Shown here in pieces: positions 6,064 to 13,303 of a DNA stretch of 17,611 nucleotides. Every line of letters begins with the position of its first letter. Within the stretch, counting starts at the first letter, position 1. Origin of the DNA: Planctomycetota bacterium (GTDB taxonomy: Bacteria; Planctomycetota; Phycisphaerae; WQYP01). Made by a program: the position numbers and the translations under genes. Location of the stretch: positions 1 through 17,611 of the forward strand of contig JAJZGH010000087.1 in NCBI GenBank assembly GCA_021798635.1. The letters run 5' to 3'. The notes beneath the pieces were generated by a model. That model had not been told where the DNA came from. It worked only from the letters and a program-made list of their open reading frames with translations, and did no database searches.

Positions 6064-6093
6064 TATGATGTTTCCAGTTTTTAATAATGAGGA
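6064..6093 (+). promoter_or_regulatory. Putative comB -10 element and ribosome binding site
   Basis: TATGAT at 6064-6069 is a good -10, but no -35 resembling TTGACA sits 16-18 nt upstream. That position is taken by the second 13-bp repeat unit, a layout typical of activator-dependent promoters (inference). GAGG at 6089-6092 lies 6 nt before ATG 6099 and supports that start over ATG 6087. Confidence 0.45.
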
Positions 6094-6098
6094 CGCCC

Positions 6099-6842
6099 AT
6101 GATTGATGTTGTCTTACTGCCCGCAATGCTCAATGAGATGCTTCTACCGCAAAGTCAGGTGGTGGTATTTGATGTTTTGCGCGCCAGCAGCACCATCGTT
6201 ACCGCGTTACATAATGGCGCCCGGGAAGTGCGATTATTTTCAGATGTGCAAGCCGTTCTCCAGGCACGGGGACAGGTGCCCCCGCCTGTGCTTTCAGCCG
6301 GAGAACGCGGCTGCATGAGGGTGCCGGGATTTGATCTGGGCAATTCCCCGGCTGAATATCAGACGCACCGGGTTGGCGGAGCATCCGTGCTGTTAAGCAC
6401 CACCAATGGCACACGGGCTGTGGCGGCGGCGCAGACGGCGGCCGATATTTTTATCGGATCACTGCTTAACGCCCAGGCGACCGCTGAAGCATTGCAGCCG
6501 CAACTGGATCATCTGCATACGCTGATGGTTCTGGCGGGAACCGACGGCCAGATAGCGCAGGAAGATGTCATCGGGGCTGGGGCGGTTTTGTGGCATCTGC
6601 TGGGCGGCACGTACCGCATTGATCTGCCTTACACCGACACCGCCTGGATGGCGTATCACTGCTTTGCTTCCGTGCGGGAGCGGCTGGGAGCGGCGTTGCG
6701 GCTGGGAGCGGGAGGAATCAATGTCATTGAAGGGGGATTCGAAGATGATATTGACCTATGTTCAAAGCTTAATTCCATGCCGCTGCCAGTGCGGGTGCAC
6801 AAAAACCCGTTGCGGGCGATGGCTGTCCCGCCGGCACGCTGA
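6099..6842 (+). CDS. comB: 2-phosphosulfolactate phosphatase family protein (ComB)
   Basis: Mg-dependent phosphatase family that converts 2-phosphosulfolactate to sulfolactate, a step of coenzyme M synthesis in methanogens. The same family is widespread in bacteria that make no coenzyme M, where the true substrate is mostly unproven. The 247-aa protein has the family blocks FDVLRASSTIVTAL at 24-37, GER at 68-70, FDLGNSP at 78-84, TTNGTR at 101-106, QEDVIGAG at 154-161 and DDIDLCS at 216-222. ATG 6099 is chosen for its GAGG at 6-nt spacing. No comA, comC or other sulfonate gene is in the window, so the pathway role is open. The gene stands alone, divergent from trmB and convergent with the SRPBCC gene. 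Confidence 0.88.
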   Translation: MIDVVLLPAMLNEMLLPQSQVVVFDVLRASSTIVTALHNGAREVRLFSDVQAVLQARGQVPPPVLSAGERGCMRVPGFDLGNSPAEYQTHRVGGASVLLSTTNGTRAVAAAQTAADIFIGSLLNAQATAEALQPQLDHLHTLMVLAGTDGQIAQEDVIGAGAVLWHLLGGTYRIDLPYTDTAWMAYHCFASVRERLGAALRLGAGGINVIEGGFEDDIDLCSKLNSMPLPVRVHKNPLRAMAVPPAR

Positions 6843-6894
6843 CCGGTGAAAAATCAGTATCTTCCGCAGGGCATGGAAATTGTTTCGCGCCCGT

Positions 6895-7030
6895 CCGAAA
6901 TAACGCCAACTCCGCAGGAAATCGCGGCGTTTGGTCACGAGCCTGGGTGCTGTTATGGCACGCTCCACCACCGGCAAAGCCGGCGGCTATGTGAAGCTGT
7001 CCAGCACCCCCGTGTGAAGCGAAAATTGCC
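6895..7030. repeat. REP-like intergenic repeat, copy B
   Basis: Second copy of the element at 1610-1762, same orientation and 17 nt shorter by eye. The central hairpin (arms 6968-6975 and 6979-6986) has loop AAA where copy A has AGA. It lies between the convergent comB and SRPBCC genes. A further small hairpin CTTGG/CCAAG follows at about 7029-7043. The paired structure here may help end transcription from one or both sides, but no U tract follows the main hairpin. Confidence 0.6.
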
Positions 7031-7050
7031 TTGGCTTTTCCAAGCGGAAC

Positions 7051-7563
7051 TTATGCCTGGCGGTGAATGGTCACCGGCTCCATTTGCCTGGCTTTGACGC
7101 TTTGTTCACCCAGCAGCAGTTCAGGGATGACGCGCTGGCGGAAGGCAAATATTTCAAAGAGTTGTCGTTGCACCAGCAGGTGGTGCCCCAGCACGCCCAG
7201 CGATCCAAAGGGCAGACGATAAAGTACTTCATCAAAAATGACCGTCCCCTGATCTTCCGGCCAGAAGCGATGCGTATGAACCCATTTTGCATAAGGCCCC
7301 TGAAGTTGTTCATCACGGAATTGACGAGGGGGATTGTACAGGGCAATGCGCGTTTTCCAGCGGATCGGCAGGCGCAGCCAGTTGATGGTGTAGTTCAGGA
7401 TTGTGCCTTCCCGCATGGGGATATCCCCCGGCGTGCGAATCGTAAAATTCAACCACGGCGGAGTGATGCGGGAAAGATTTCCGGCATCGGCGAAAAATGG
7501 AAAAACCTTTTCCAACGGCAATGGAAGCCAGAGTTGACAGGTCAGTCGATATTCGCGTGCCAT
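7051..7563 (-). CDS. SRPBCC (START-like) family protein
   Basis: A small helix-grip protein of 170 aa. Members of this family bind hydrophobic ligands or act as cyclases and dehydratases. The pattern is that of the SRPBCC_3-like group: LPLEKVFPFFADAGNLSRI at 15-33, PPWLNF at 35-40, the EGTILNYTI block at 52-60, LPIRWKTRI at 65-73, QLQGPYAKWVHTHRF at 86-100 and the long C-terminal helix at about 120-145. The start at 7563 has AGGGAG 5-6 nt upstream. An in-frame ATG at 7599 overlaps the secDF stop (TGATG), so translational coupling is possible. It is last in the tgt-yajC-secDF run. The ligand is unknown and no link with export is established. Confidence 0.82.
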   Translation of the reverse strand: MAREYRLTCQLWLPLPLEKVFPFFADAGNLSRITPPWLNFTIRTPGDIPMREGTILNYTINWLRLPIRWKTRIALYNPPRQFRDEQLQGPYAKWVHTHRFWPEDQGTVIFDEVLYRLPFGSLGVLGHHLLVQRQLFEIFAFRQRVIPELLLGEQSVKARQMEPVTIHRQA

Positions 7564-7598
7564 GAAGACTCCCTGAAATCCCAATTTGCAAGTTGACA

Positions 7599-10500
7599 TC
7601 AGCTTCCGGCTGGGAGTTCCTTGTCGCCACCTTTATACGGATTATCAGGAAGGGCTTTCTTTACCGGCGCGTCCTTCATGTGCAGCAGCATGGGTGAGGC
7701 AATCGCCAACGTACTATATGCACCGGTGATCACACCAATCAGCATGGCGTACGCGAAGCCATGCACGCCCTGGCCGCCCCAGATATACAGAATTAACACC
7801 ACTGAAAATACGGTAAACGTGGTCCAGATCGTTCGACCAAAGCATTGATTGATGGAGTCGTTGACCAGTTTTGCGGTTAGCGGCTGGCGGGAGCGACCGC
7901 GGTTTTCACGCACACGGTCAAAAATAACGATGGTATCGTTCACGCTGTAGCCAATAATGGTCAGATACGCGGCGATCATGGTCATATTGATCTTAAAATT
8001 ATCCACGAGCATAAAATGCCCGAACCAGGTTCGATGGATATACACCGCTAAAACCGTGGCCGCCACTGCGACGATGGCATCGTGCAGCAGTGAGAATATG
8101 ACGCCAAAGCCGTAACGCACCCCACCGAATCGTATCCATACATACGCCACAATCAGCAGCAGCGAGACCAGCACAGACATGACCGCATTAAGCCGCGCTT
8201 CGCTGGCCACCTGCGGGGCAAAACTGGTGACCCCGGCCAAGCCGCCTGAGGTAGTTAAGGCGGTACGGACAATGCGCCATTCGGGAGCGGCAACCTGCGA
8301 TTTCCATTGCGAAACCAGGCCGCTGTTATCCGCGCGATAAAGCAGACTGGGGTCCGAAGCGACTACCACAGCATCCGTGGCTGCGGGCTTCCGGCCCGGC
8401 GCTGCCGGTGCGAACACAATTGGAATCACCCGGAAGGGGCGGTATTGCAAAGAGGCAAAATCCGGTTCCTGACTCATGGCCCGTATCCGTGATTCAATTT
8501 CCGAAGCGCTTTGCGCCGGGCTGATGTGCCGCAGGAAAATCGCCACACCTCCCCGGAAATCCCCAATGTCCGCGCGGGGCAGGCCGGGCGCCATGTTGGT
8601 AAGGTTGGCATGGGTAATGGGCATCACGGCATGATCATCCAGCAGGTCCTGAATATGCCGAGATCGAACGGCCACGTGCATAAATTTCAGCTTGCGCGTT
8701 ACTTTAATGGAATCCGCGAATTGCGTTTCCAAAGCGTGCGTAAGCTGCTGCACCGGCACATCCGATACGGCTGCGGAAGCAGCAGTCGGCGAGGCCGGCT
8801 TAGTCTGCGGCGGATTGACGATACTGGTGATAATCACAAACTGGTTGTGATGCGTACCGACGGAATAGACCGTTGCATGGCGCAAGGCCTTAAGATTCGT
8901 GTCATGCCGGCCAATATCCTGCACACGTTTGCGTACCGCGGATACGGACATCTGCAATCCGGGCCGCAATTGCAGGGTAACCTGCGTGCCGCCGTTAAAT
9001 TCGGTGTCATATTTTTTATTGCCGCGCGCAATAAATGTGATGATGCCGGAAATCATGATAATGCCGGAAATCACCCAGAAAATCCGTCGCTTACCGATCC
9101 AGTCAAAATTGGTAACCGTAAAGACCCGCATAAACGGCCAGCGGCCTTTAAGCCAGGTAAAGGTAAACAGATCGCGGAAATATTCCTGGATGGAAAGATC
9201 ATCAATTTTCCGCATGATGCCGGCCCGGATGGCGGCGATCATCAGCGTACGCGTGACAAACAGAGCGGTGAACATGTGCACCGCCAAACCGATTAACAGC
9301 GTAATACCGAAGCCTTTAACATCTTCCGATCCCATGAAGATCAGGACGATACTGGTCAGAGAGGTGGTTAAATTGGCATCAAAAATTGTCCAGAATACGC
9401 GGTCATACCCCTGTTTAACCGCCAGCCAGAGCGACGCACCTTTATGAATTTCCTCGCGGATACGTTCATTGATAAGGATGTTGGCATCCACCGCCATACC
9501 CAAAGTCAACACCACGCCGGCGATTCCGGGCAGGGTGAACGTGGCATGAAGAAGTGCCATCACGCCCAAGGTCAGCAGCAAATTCAGCATCAGGGCCACA
9601 TCAGCAAACAAGCCCGTGATGGTGTAATAAATAAACATGAAACCCAGAACCACGATCACCGCGATGACCGCACTTCGCAAACCGGCCTTGAGGTTGTCGG
9701 CACCCAACGTGGCACCAATAGTCTGCACCGAGATCGGCTGTGATTGCAGCGTGGCGGGTAATGATCCGGCGTTAAGGGTTTGTACCAGCAATTGGCCCTG
9801 CTGCTGAATATCTTTGGCAGGATTCCGGGCCGAGGGCATTCCCAGCGTAATTTGCCCGGAACCGGCGATGGTGCTTTGAATCGTGGGAGCGGTGATGGCC
9901 TTGCCATCGAGCAGAATGGCCATGTAGCGGCCTACGTTTTGACTGGTTAGCGCCCGCATGTACGCAGCACCAACGGTATCCAGGTTGAACCCTACCGCCA
10001 GTTCGCCGGTTTGCGGATCGGTTTGCAATTGGGCGTTGCTCACCTGCCAATGTGCGCGGCTGGTGCCATGGGTCAAAGCCCGCGCACTGTTGGTATACAG
10101 CAGGATGTAATGTTGACCTTCATACTCGCCTACCGGGTAGAGCTGGCGCGATCGCAAAATATCTTTGCCGTCACGCGGATCAACTTCAAACCAGGCTGTC
10201 CCGGCAGGCGTGTATCCATTGTGCGGCCCCTTGGTGGCTAATTGGGCCAAGGCCCGCTGGGCACCGGCATTCTGCGGGTTAACGGTAATGCGGAAGTCCA
10301 AAACCCCCGCACCGCGCAACATACGTTCAAGTTCCTGCGGGCTGTCCAGACCGGCGCTGTGTTGCCGGACCTGCTGATAGGCGGCCTGAATCTGGAGAAT
10401 CAGTTTTTCCCGATCGACATGGCGTTTGATCAGATCACTTAAGGCGGCTTGCGCCTGGGGATTTTTTCGGCCATAGGTGGATGACAGCAAATTCGCCAGA

Positions 10501-11126
10501 TGCTGCACATTGACATTAAAGGCCAACACTTTTTGCAGGGTGTTCTGGTAGGCGGCAGTCGTATTATTCAACAAGGCAATATCATGCGCCGGCATATTTT
10601 GCGGATCATTGGCAAACCGCCCCGCCACTTTCCGCGCTGCGGCCAGAGCGTCATAACGCGTGGCCAGCGTTTGCAGCAAGGTTAAACGCTGGGGAATGCC
10701 CTGTGCGAGAATTTTTATCTGGGCCTGCCGCTGGTTTCCGGACAGCGCCATCGCCGAGCCAATCTGCGAAGGCATGATATTGTCAGCCAGAAGTTTATCT
10801 ACGAGTTTCTGGTAATTGCTCTGGGCCTGCCGCGACGCGGTGCTGGCCAGCGGCATTTGAATTTCGATTCGCTCCCCGGCCAGAACGCGCCAGACCAGGT
10901 TATGCACATTCCCCGGATCCACGCGCCGACGCAGCACGGAAATCACCTGCTGGGCAAGGATATTTGGATCGCCCTTATAGCCCGGCGGCACATTGAGCTG
11001 ATAGATCAGATCGGTGCCACCCGATAAATCAATACCGCCCTTGAGGCCATTGGAAAAAATGCAGAACAGTGCCAAAGCAATGGCACCGAAGATCAGAATA
11101 AACCGGGAAAGCAGATTGGATTTCAT
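7599..11126 (-). CDS. secDF: Fused protein translocase subunit SecDF
   Basis: An inner-membrane protein of 1175 aa joining SecD and SecF, which uses the proton gradient to pull exported proteins through SecYEG. SecD part: TM1 at about 8-27, then GIDLSGGTDL at 31-40 and a long periplasmic region to about 480. Five TMs follow with GMAVDANILINERIREE at 543-559 (Asp547 matches the proton-path Asp of TM4). SecF part: TM at about 682-700, YDTEFNGGT at 706-714, a periplasmic region to about 975, and five TMs with GYSVNDTIVIFDRVREN at 1059-1075 (Asp1064). Both periplasmic regions carry extra helical or Ala/Gln-rich sequence (about 100-270 and 770-960), making the protein larger than separate SecD plus SecF of E. 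coli. It follows yajC after 85 nt and touches the next ORF. Confidence 0.95.
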   Translation of the reverse strand: MKSNLLSRFILIFGAIALALFCIFSNGLKGGIDLSGGTDLIYQLNVPPGYKGDPNILAQQVISVLRRRVDPGNVHNLVWRVLAGERIEIQMPLASTASRQAQSNYQKLVDKLLADNIMPSQIGSAMALSGNQRQAQIKILAQGIPQRLTLLQTLATRYDALAAARKVAGRFANDPQNMPAHDIALLNNTTAAYQNTLQKVLAFNVNVQHLANLLSSTYGRKNPQAQAALSDLIKRHVDREKLILQIQAAYQQVRQHSAGLDSPQELERMLRGAGVLDFRITVNPQNAGAQRALAQLATKGPHNGYTPAGTAWFEVDPRDGKDILRSRQLYPVGEYEGQHYILLYTNSARALTHGTSRAHWQVSNAQLQTDPQTGELAVGFNLDTVGAAYMRALTSQNVGRYMAILLDGKAITAPTIQSTIAGSGQITLGMPSARNPAKDIQQQGQLLVQTLNAGSLPATLQSQPISVQTIGATLGADNLKAGLRSAVIAVIVVLGFMFIYYTITGLFADVALMLNLLLTLGVMALLHATFTLPGIAGVVLTLGMAVDANILINERIREEIHKGASLWLAVKQGYDRVFWTIFDANLTTSLTSIVLIFMGSEDVKGFGITLLIGLAVHMFTALFVTRTLMIAAIRAGIMRKIDDLSIQEYFRDLFTFTWLKGRWPFMRVFTVTNFDWIGKRRIFWVISGIIMISGIITFIARGNKKYDTEFNGGTQVTLQLRPGLQMSVSAVRKRVQDIGRHDTNLKALRHATVYSVGTHHNQFVIITSIVNPPQTKPASPTAASAAVSDVPVQQLTHALETQFADSIKVTRKLKFMHVAVRSRHIQDLLDDHAVMPITHANLTNMAPGLPRADIGDFRGGVAIFLRHISPAQSASEIESRIRAMSQEPDFASLQYRPFRVIPIVFAPAAPGRKPAATDAVVVASDPSLLYRADNSGLVSQWKSQVAAPEWRIVRTALTTSGGLAGVTSFAPQVASEARLNAVMSVLVSLLLIVAYVWIRFGGVRYGFGVIFSLLHDAIVAVAATVLAVYIHRTWFGHFMLVDNFKINMTMIAAYLTIIGYSVNDTIVIFDRVRENRGRSRQPLTAKLVNDSINQCFGRTIWTTFTVFSVVLILYIWGGQGVHGFAYAMLIGVITGAYSTLAIASPMLLHMKDAPVKKALPDNPYKGGDKELPAGS

Positions 11127-11145
11127 TGTGTTTCCAGAATTCTCC

Positions 11146-11161
11146 GGCCGCCGCGGCGGCC
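11146..11161. repeat. 16-bp perfect palindrome in yajC-secDF gap
   Basis: GGCCGCCGCGGCGGCC is a perfect 16-bp palindrome, 20 nt upstream of the secDF ATG and just before a GGAG on the minus strand. In RNA it can form a very stable short hairpin or pair between molecules. It may protect the message or limit ribosome access; it has no U tract. Confidence 0.45.
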
Positions 11162-11211
11162 CGCCATTGTGTACCCCCCGGCGCTACCGGGTCCATAGCC
11201 GGACATCGCGA

Positions 11212-11793
11212 TCAGACTTTATCCGGGGCCGCATCCCCTTCATCCAGCACTTTAATAATCGAAGATTTGGTATAGCGTTCTTTGATGTTGTTGGCCTCAT
11301 CAACTTTCAAGACTACTTCATCATCCCGAACCTCAACCACTGAAGCAATCAAACCGCCCGCCGTTACCACGCGTGAACCGCGCTTCATGGCATTGTACAT
11401 CTGATCGCGCTTTTTCTGTTCGCGTTTGCGCCCGGAACTCATGAAGAAAAATACCACAATAAGCATCAACGCCAGCGGTGCGAAACTCATAATTTCACTG
11501 GTTACTGTTTCCGGCGGCTGGGCCGGCTGACTGGCGGCGGCGGGTGCGTTTGCACCCCCTGCCGTTGCGGAAGCTGGTGCCGCGCCGGTCGTGGAGGCCG
11601 TTGGAAGTGCAGCCGGAGTTGTCGGGGCGATGGACGGAGCCGGCATGGCCGCAGTCGGGGCGGCGGTGGTTCCACCACCTGCTACCGGCTTGGCGGTAGC
11701 AATCGTCGGCTGGGCCGCAGCCCGGGCAAGCGATGGAGCGCCAAAAAACGCACAGGAAAGACATAGCAACGCCAATACGATCCATGATTTCAT
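11212..11793 (-). CDS. yajC: Preprotein translocase subunit YajC, N-terminally extended
   Basis: Accessory subunit of the SecDF-YajC complex in the inner membrane. The C-terminal half is standard YajC: TM at about 103-119, basic SSGRKREQKKRDQMY at 119-133, then LKxG-type KRGSRVVTAGGLIASVV at 137-153 and the small beta domain to about 183. Typical YajC is about 110 aa and begins at the TM. This one has 193 aa, with a signal-peptide-like start (1-26, ending ARAAA) and about 70 residues of Ala/Pro/Thr-rich sequence. If the signal is cleaved, the low-complexity segment sits in the periplasm before the TM. GGAG lies 8 nt before the ATG at 11793. It lies between tgt and secDF, the canonical order. 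Confidence 0.92.
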   Translation of the reverse strand: MKSWIVLALLCLSCAFFGAPSLARAAAQPTIATAKPVAGGGTTAAPTAAMPAPSIAPTTPAALPTASTTGAAPASATAGGANAPAAASQPAQPPETVTSEIMSFAPLALMLIVVFFFMSSGRKREQKKRDQMYNAMKRGSRVVTAGGLIASVVEVRDDEVVLKVDEANNIKERYTKSSIIKVLDEGDAAPDKV

Positions 11794-11823
11794 GGAAAAT
11801 CTCCAAAAGGGGACGAGAATTAA

Positions 11824-12032
11824 GGAGTTAGAAGTTAGGAGTTAGAATGGTTCACGATTTAACTGCCATTCCTGTTCACCCTGCTAACTTTTCATATCCC
11901 AAATTCAAATGACATCCAAAACCTATTACTACCGTAACATTCTCTTGCAAGCGGCCAAGGCCGCCCTATCCTGCCGACATCTCGCCGGGATCAACCCGCA
12001 GGCTCGCTTCCCAGCTCCTAACTCCTAACTCC
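11824..12032. repeat. Inverted heptamer arrays bounding the tgt-yajC gap
   Basis: On the left are three heptamers (GGAGTTA, GAAGTTA, GGAGTTA; 11824-11844). On the right are two full units on the opposite strand (TAACTCC twice, 12019-12032) plus a degenerate one. They face each other and include a perfect 13-bp inverted repeat (11833-11845 with 12018-12030). The 170-nt interior has no ORF and holds a GCGGCC/GGCCGC hairpin at about 11951-11964. The right array starts 10 nt past the tgt stop and the left one ends 30 nt before yajC. It resembles short tandemly repeated heptamers or a MITE-like insertion. Confidence 0.55.
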
Positions 12033-12042
12033 CGGAGGTTAC

Positions 12043-13155
12043 TCACTGGGCCGTGCCCGGCGCAATGAGCATAGATCCGTGATTGTCGCGTATCGCCTGT
12101 CGAATGTCCAGCATCCACCGTTGGAAGAAGCGCAGGTTATGCAGGGAGATCAGCGTTGGTCCCAACATTTCCCCAACCGCGAATAAGTGCCGCAGGTAAC
12201 CGCGGGAAAAATGCTGACAGCACATGCAATCGCAGGAAGCGTCCAATGGATTCATATCGCGAATGTACTTGCTGTTTCGTAAGCGAATGGGGCCGGCGGA
12301 GGTAAATGCCAATGCATTGCGGCCATTGCGCGTGGGCAACACGCAGTCAAACATATCCACGCCTCTTTTCACCGCTTCCAAAATATCTACCGGGTATCCG
12401 ACCCCCATTAAATAGCGCGGGCGCGCTTCAGGCAGCAGCGGCGTGGCATGGTCAATGGTGGCGATCATCCGGTCATGCCCCTCCCCCACCGCCAGGCCGC
12501 CCAGGGCGTAGCCATCAAAATCCATGGCAATCAGCGCCTCGGCACAGCGCATCCGCTGATCCGGATTCGTTCCACCCTGCACAATGCCAAATAACGCCTG
12601 CCGGTTTTCCGGGTCCAGTTTTTCATGTTCCTCGCGGCAGATACCGGCCCAGCGAATCGTGCGGTCCATTGACTCGGCCAGCCGCTCCGGCGGACAATCC
12701 GCCGGGGGGCAATCATCAAAGGCCATGGCAATATCCGCACCAAGTTCATGCTGTATTTTCATGGATTCCACCGGCCCCAGGCGAATGGCAGCGCCATCAA
12801 TATGCGATTTAAACACCACGTGGTCACGATCAAAATGTCGCAAATCCGAAAGGGAGAACACCTGAAACCCTCCGGAATCGGTAAGCATCGGCCCATTGAA
12901 GCCGGAAAACTTCTGTAAGCCCCCCAGGTCACGTACCACTTCGGATCCCGGGCGCAGCATAAGGTGATAGGTATTTCCCAGGATAATCTGGCATCCCGCC
13001 TGATGGAGCATCTCGGGGGTAAGGCCTTTGACGGACCCGCGAGTTCCAACGGCCATAAAGGCGGGCGTGTCAAAGGTGCCATGCGGTGTGTGTACGCGGC
13101 CCAAGCGTGCCTTGGTGGAAGAATCGCGGGCGATTATTTCAAATTTCAAAGTCAT
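12043..13155 (-). CDS. tgt: tRNA-guanine transglycosylase (queuine/preQ1)
   Basis: Exchanges G34 for preQ1 in tRNAs with GUN anticodons, the committed step towards queuosine. It is 370 aa, normal for the bacterial enzyme. Asp93 in MLTDSGGFQVFSL is the proposed acid/base, GIVQGG at 190-195 lines the base pocket, LGGLAVGE at 218-225 matches the specificity loop, and Asp270 in DMFDCVLPTRNGRNA is the nucleophile. The zinc site is Cys308, Cys310, Cys313 and His339. The ATG at 13155 is preferred over a GTG at 13176 because FEIIARD starts right after it as in homologues. No SD precedes it and a -10 lies only 8 nt upstream, so the transcript may be leaderless. It is first of the tgt-yajC-secDF group. 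Confidence 0.96.
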   Translation of the reverse strand: MTLKFEIIARDSSTKARLGRVHTPHGTFDTPAFMAVGTRGSVKGLTPEMLHQAGCQIILGNTYHLMLRPGSEVVRDLGGLQKFSGFNGPMLTDSGGFQVFSLSDLRHFDRDHVVFKSHIDGAAIRLGPVESMKIQHELGADIAMAFDDCPPADCPPERLAESMDRTIRWAGICREEHEKLDPENRQALFGIVQGGTNPDQRMRCAEALIAMDFDGYALGGLAVGEGHDRMIATIDHATPLLPEARPRYLMGVGYPVDILEAVKRGVDMFDCVLPTRNGRNALAFTSAGPIRLRNSKYIRDMNPLDASCDCMCCQHFSRGYLRHLFAVGEMLGPTLISLHNLRFFQRWMLDIRQAIRDNHGSMLIAPGTAQ

Positions 13156-13163
13156 GGCGAAAG

Positions 13164-13193
13164 AGTATAGCGGCACTGCAAATTAATGGTAAA
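13164..13193 (-). promoter_or_regulatory. Putative tgt promoter (leaderless transcript)
   Basis: On the minus strand, TTTACC (13188-13193), an 18-nt spacer and TATACT (13164-13169) lie just before the tgt ATG at 13155. The expected start point would fall within a few bases of the ATG, which agrees with the absence of a Shine-Dalgarno sequence. Confidence 0.45.
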
Positions 13194-13303
13194 TAATATT
13201 GCGTTGGACTTGCTGCGCTGCTACACTTTTGCAGGCTCGCAGGGTGTGAACGCCTGTTAAGCCCGATTTTACACTACTTTTCTGCGGAAATGGATGGCTT
13301 TTT

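Larger units (their letters stand above)
5692..6098. other. Structured divergent trmB-comB intergenic region
   Basis: This gene-free stretch of about 400 nt contains, from trmB outward, a U-tract-ended three-way-junction RNA (minus strand), a ~120-nt imperfect hairpin, a minus-strand sigma70-like promoter and a 13-bp tandem repeat next to the comB promoter. From the predicted minus-strand start near 5990, the leader of trmB would be about 300 nt. I do not recognise a known riboswitch, tRNA, SRP, 6S or RNase P RNA. Confidence 0.6.

Noticed and set aside
6680..6711. 14-bp direct repeat within comB
   Set aside because: It encodes RLGA repeats in a normal part of the protein and is best explained by codon use.
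8511..9296. 261-aa plus-strand ORF inside secDF
   Set aside because: Antisense to conserved SecDF sequence, with no domain or start signal.
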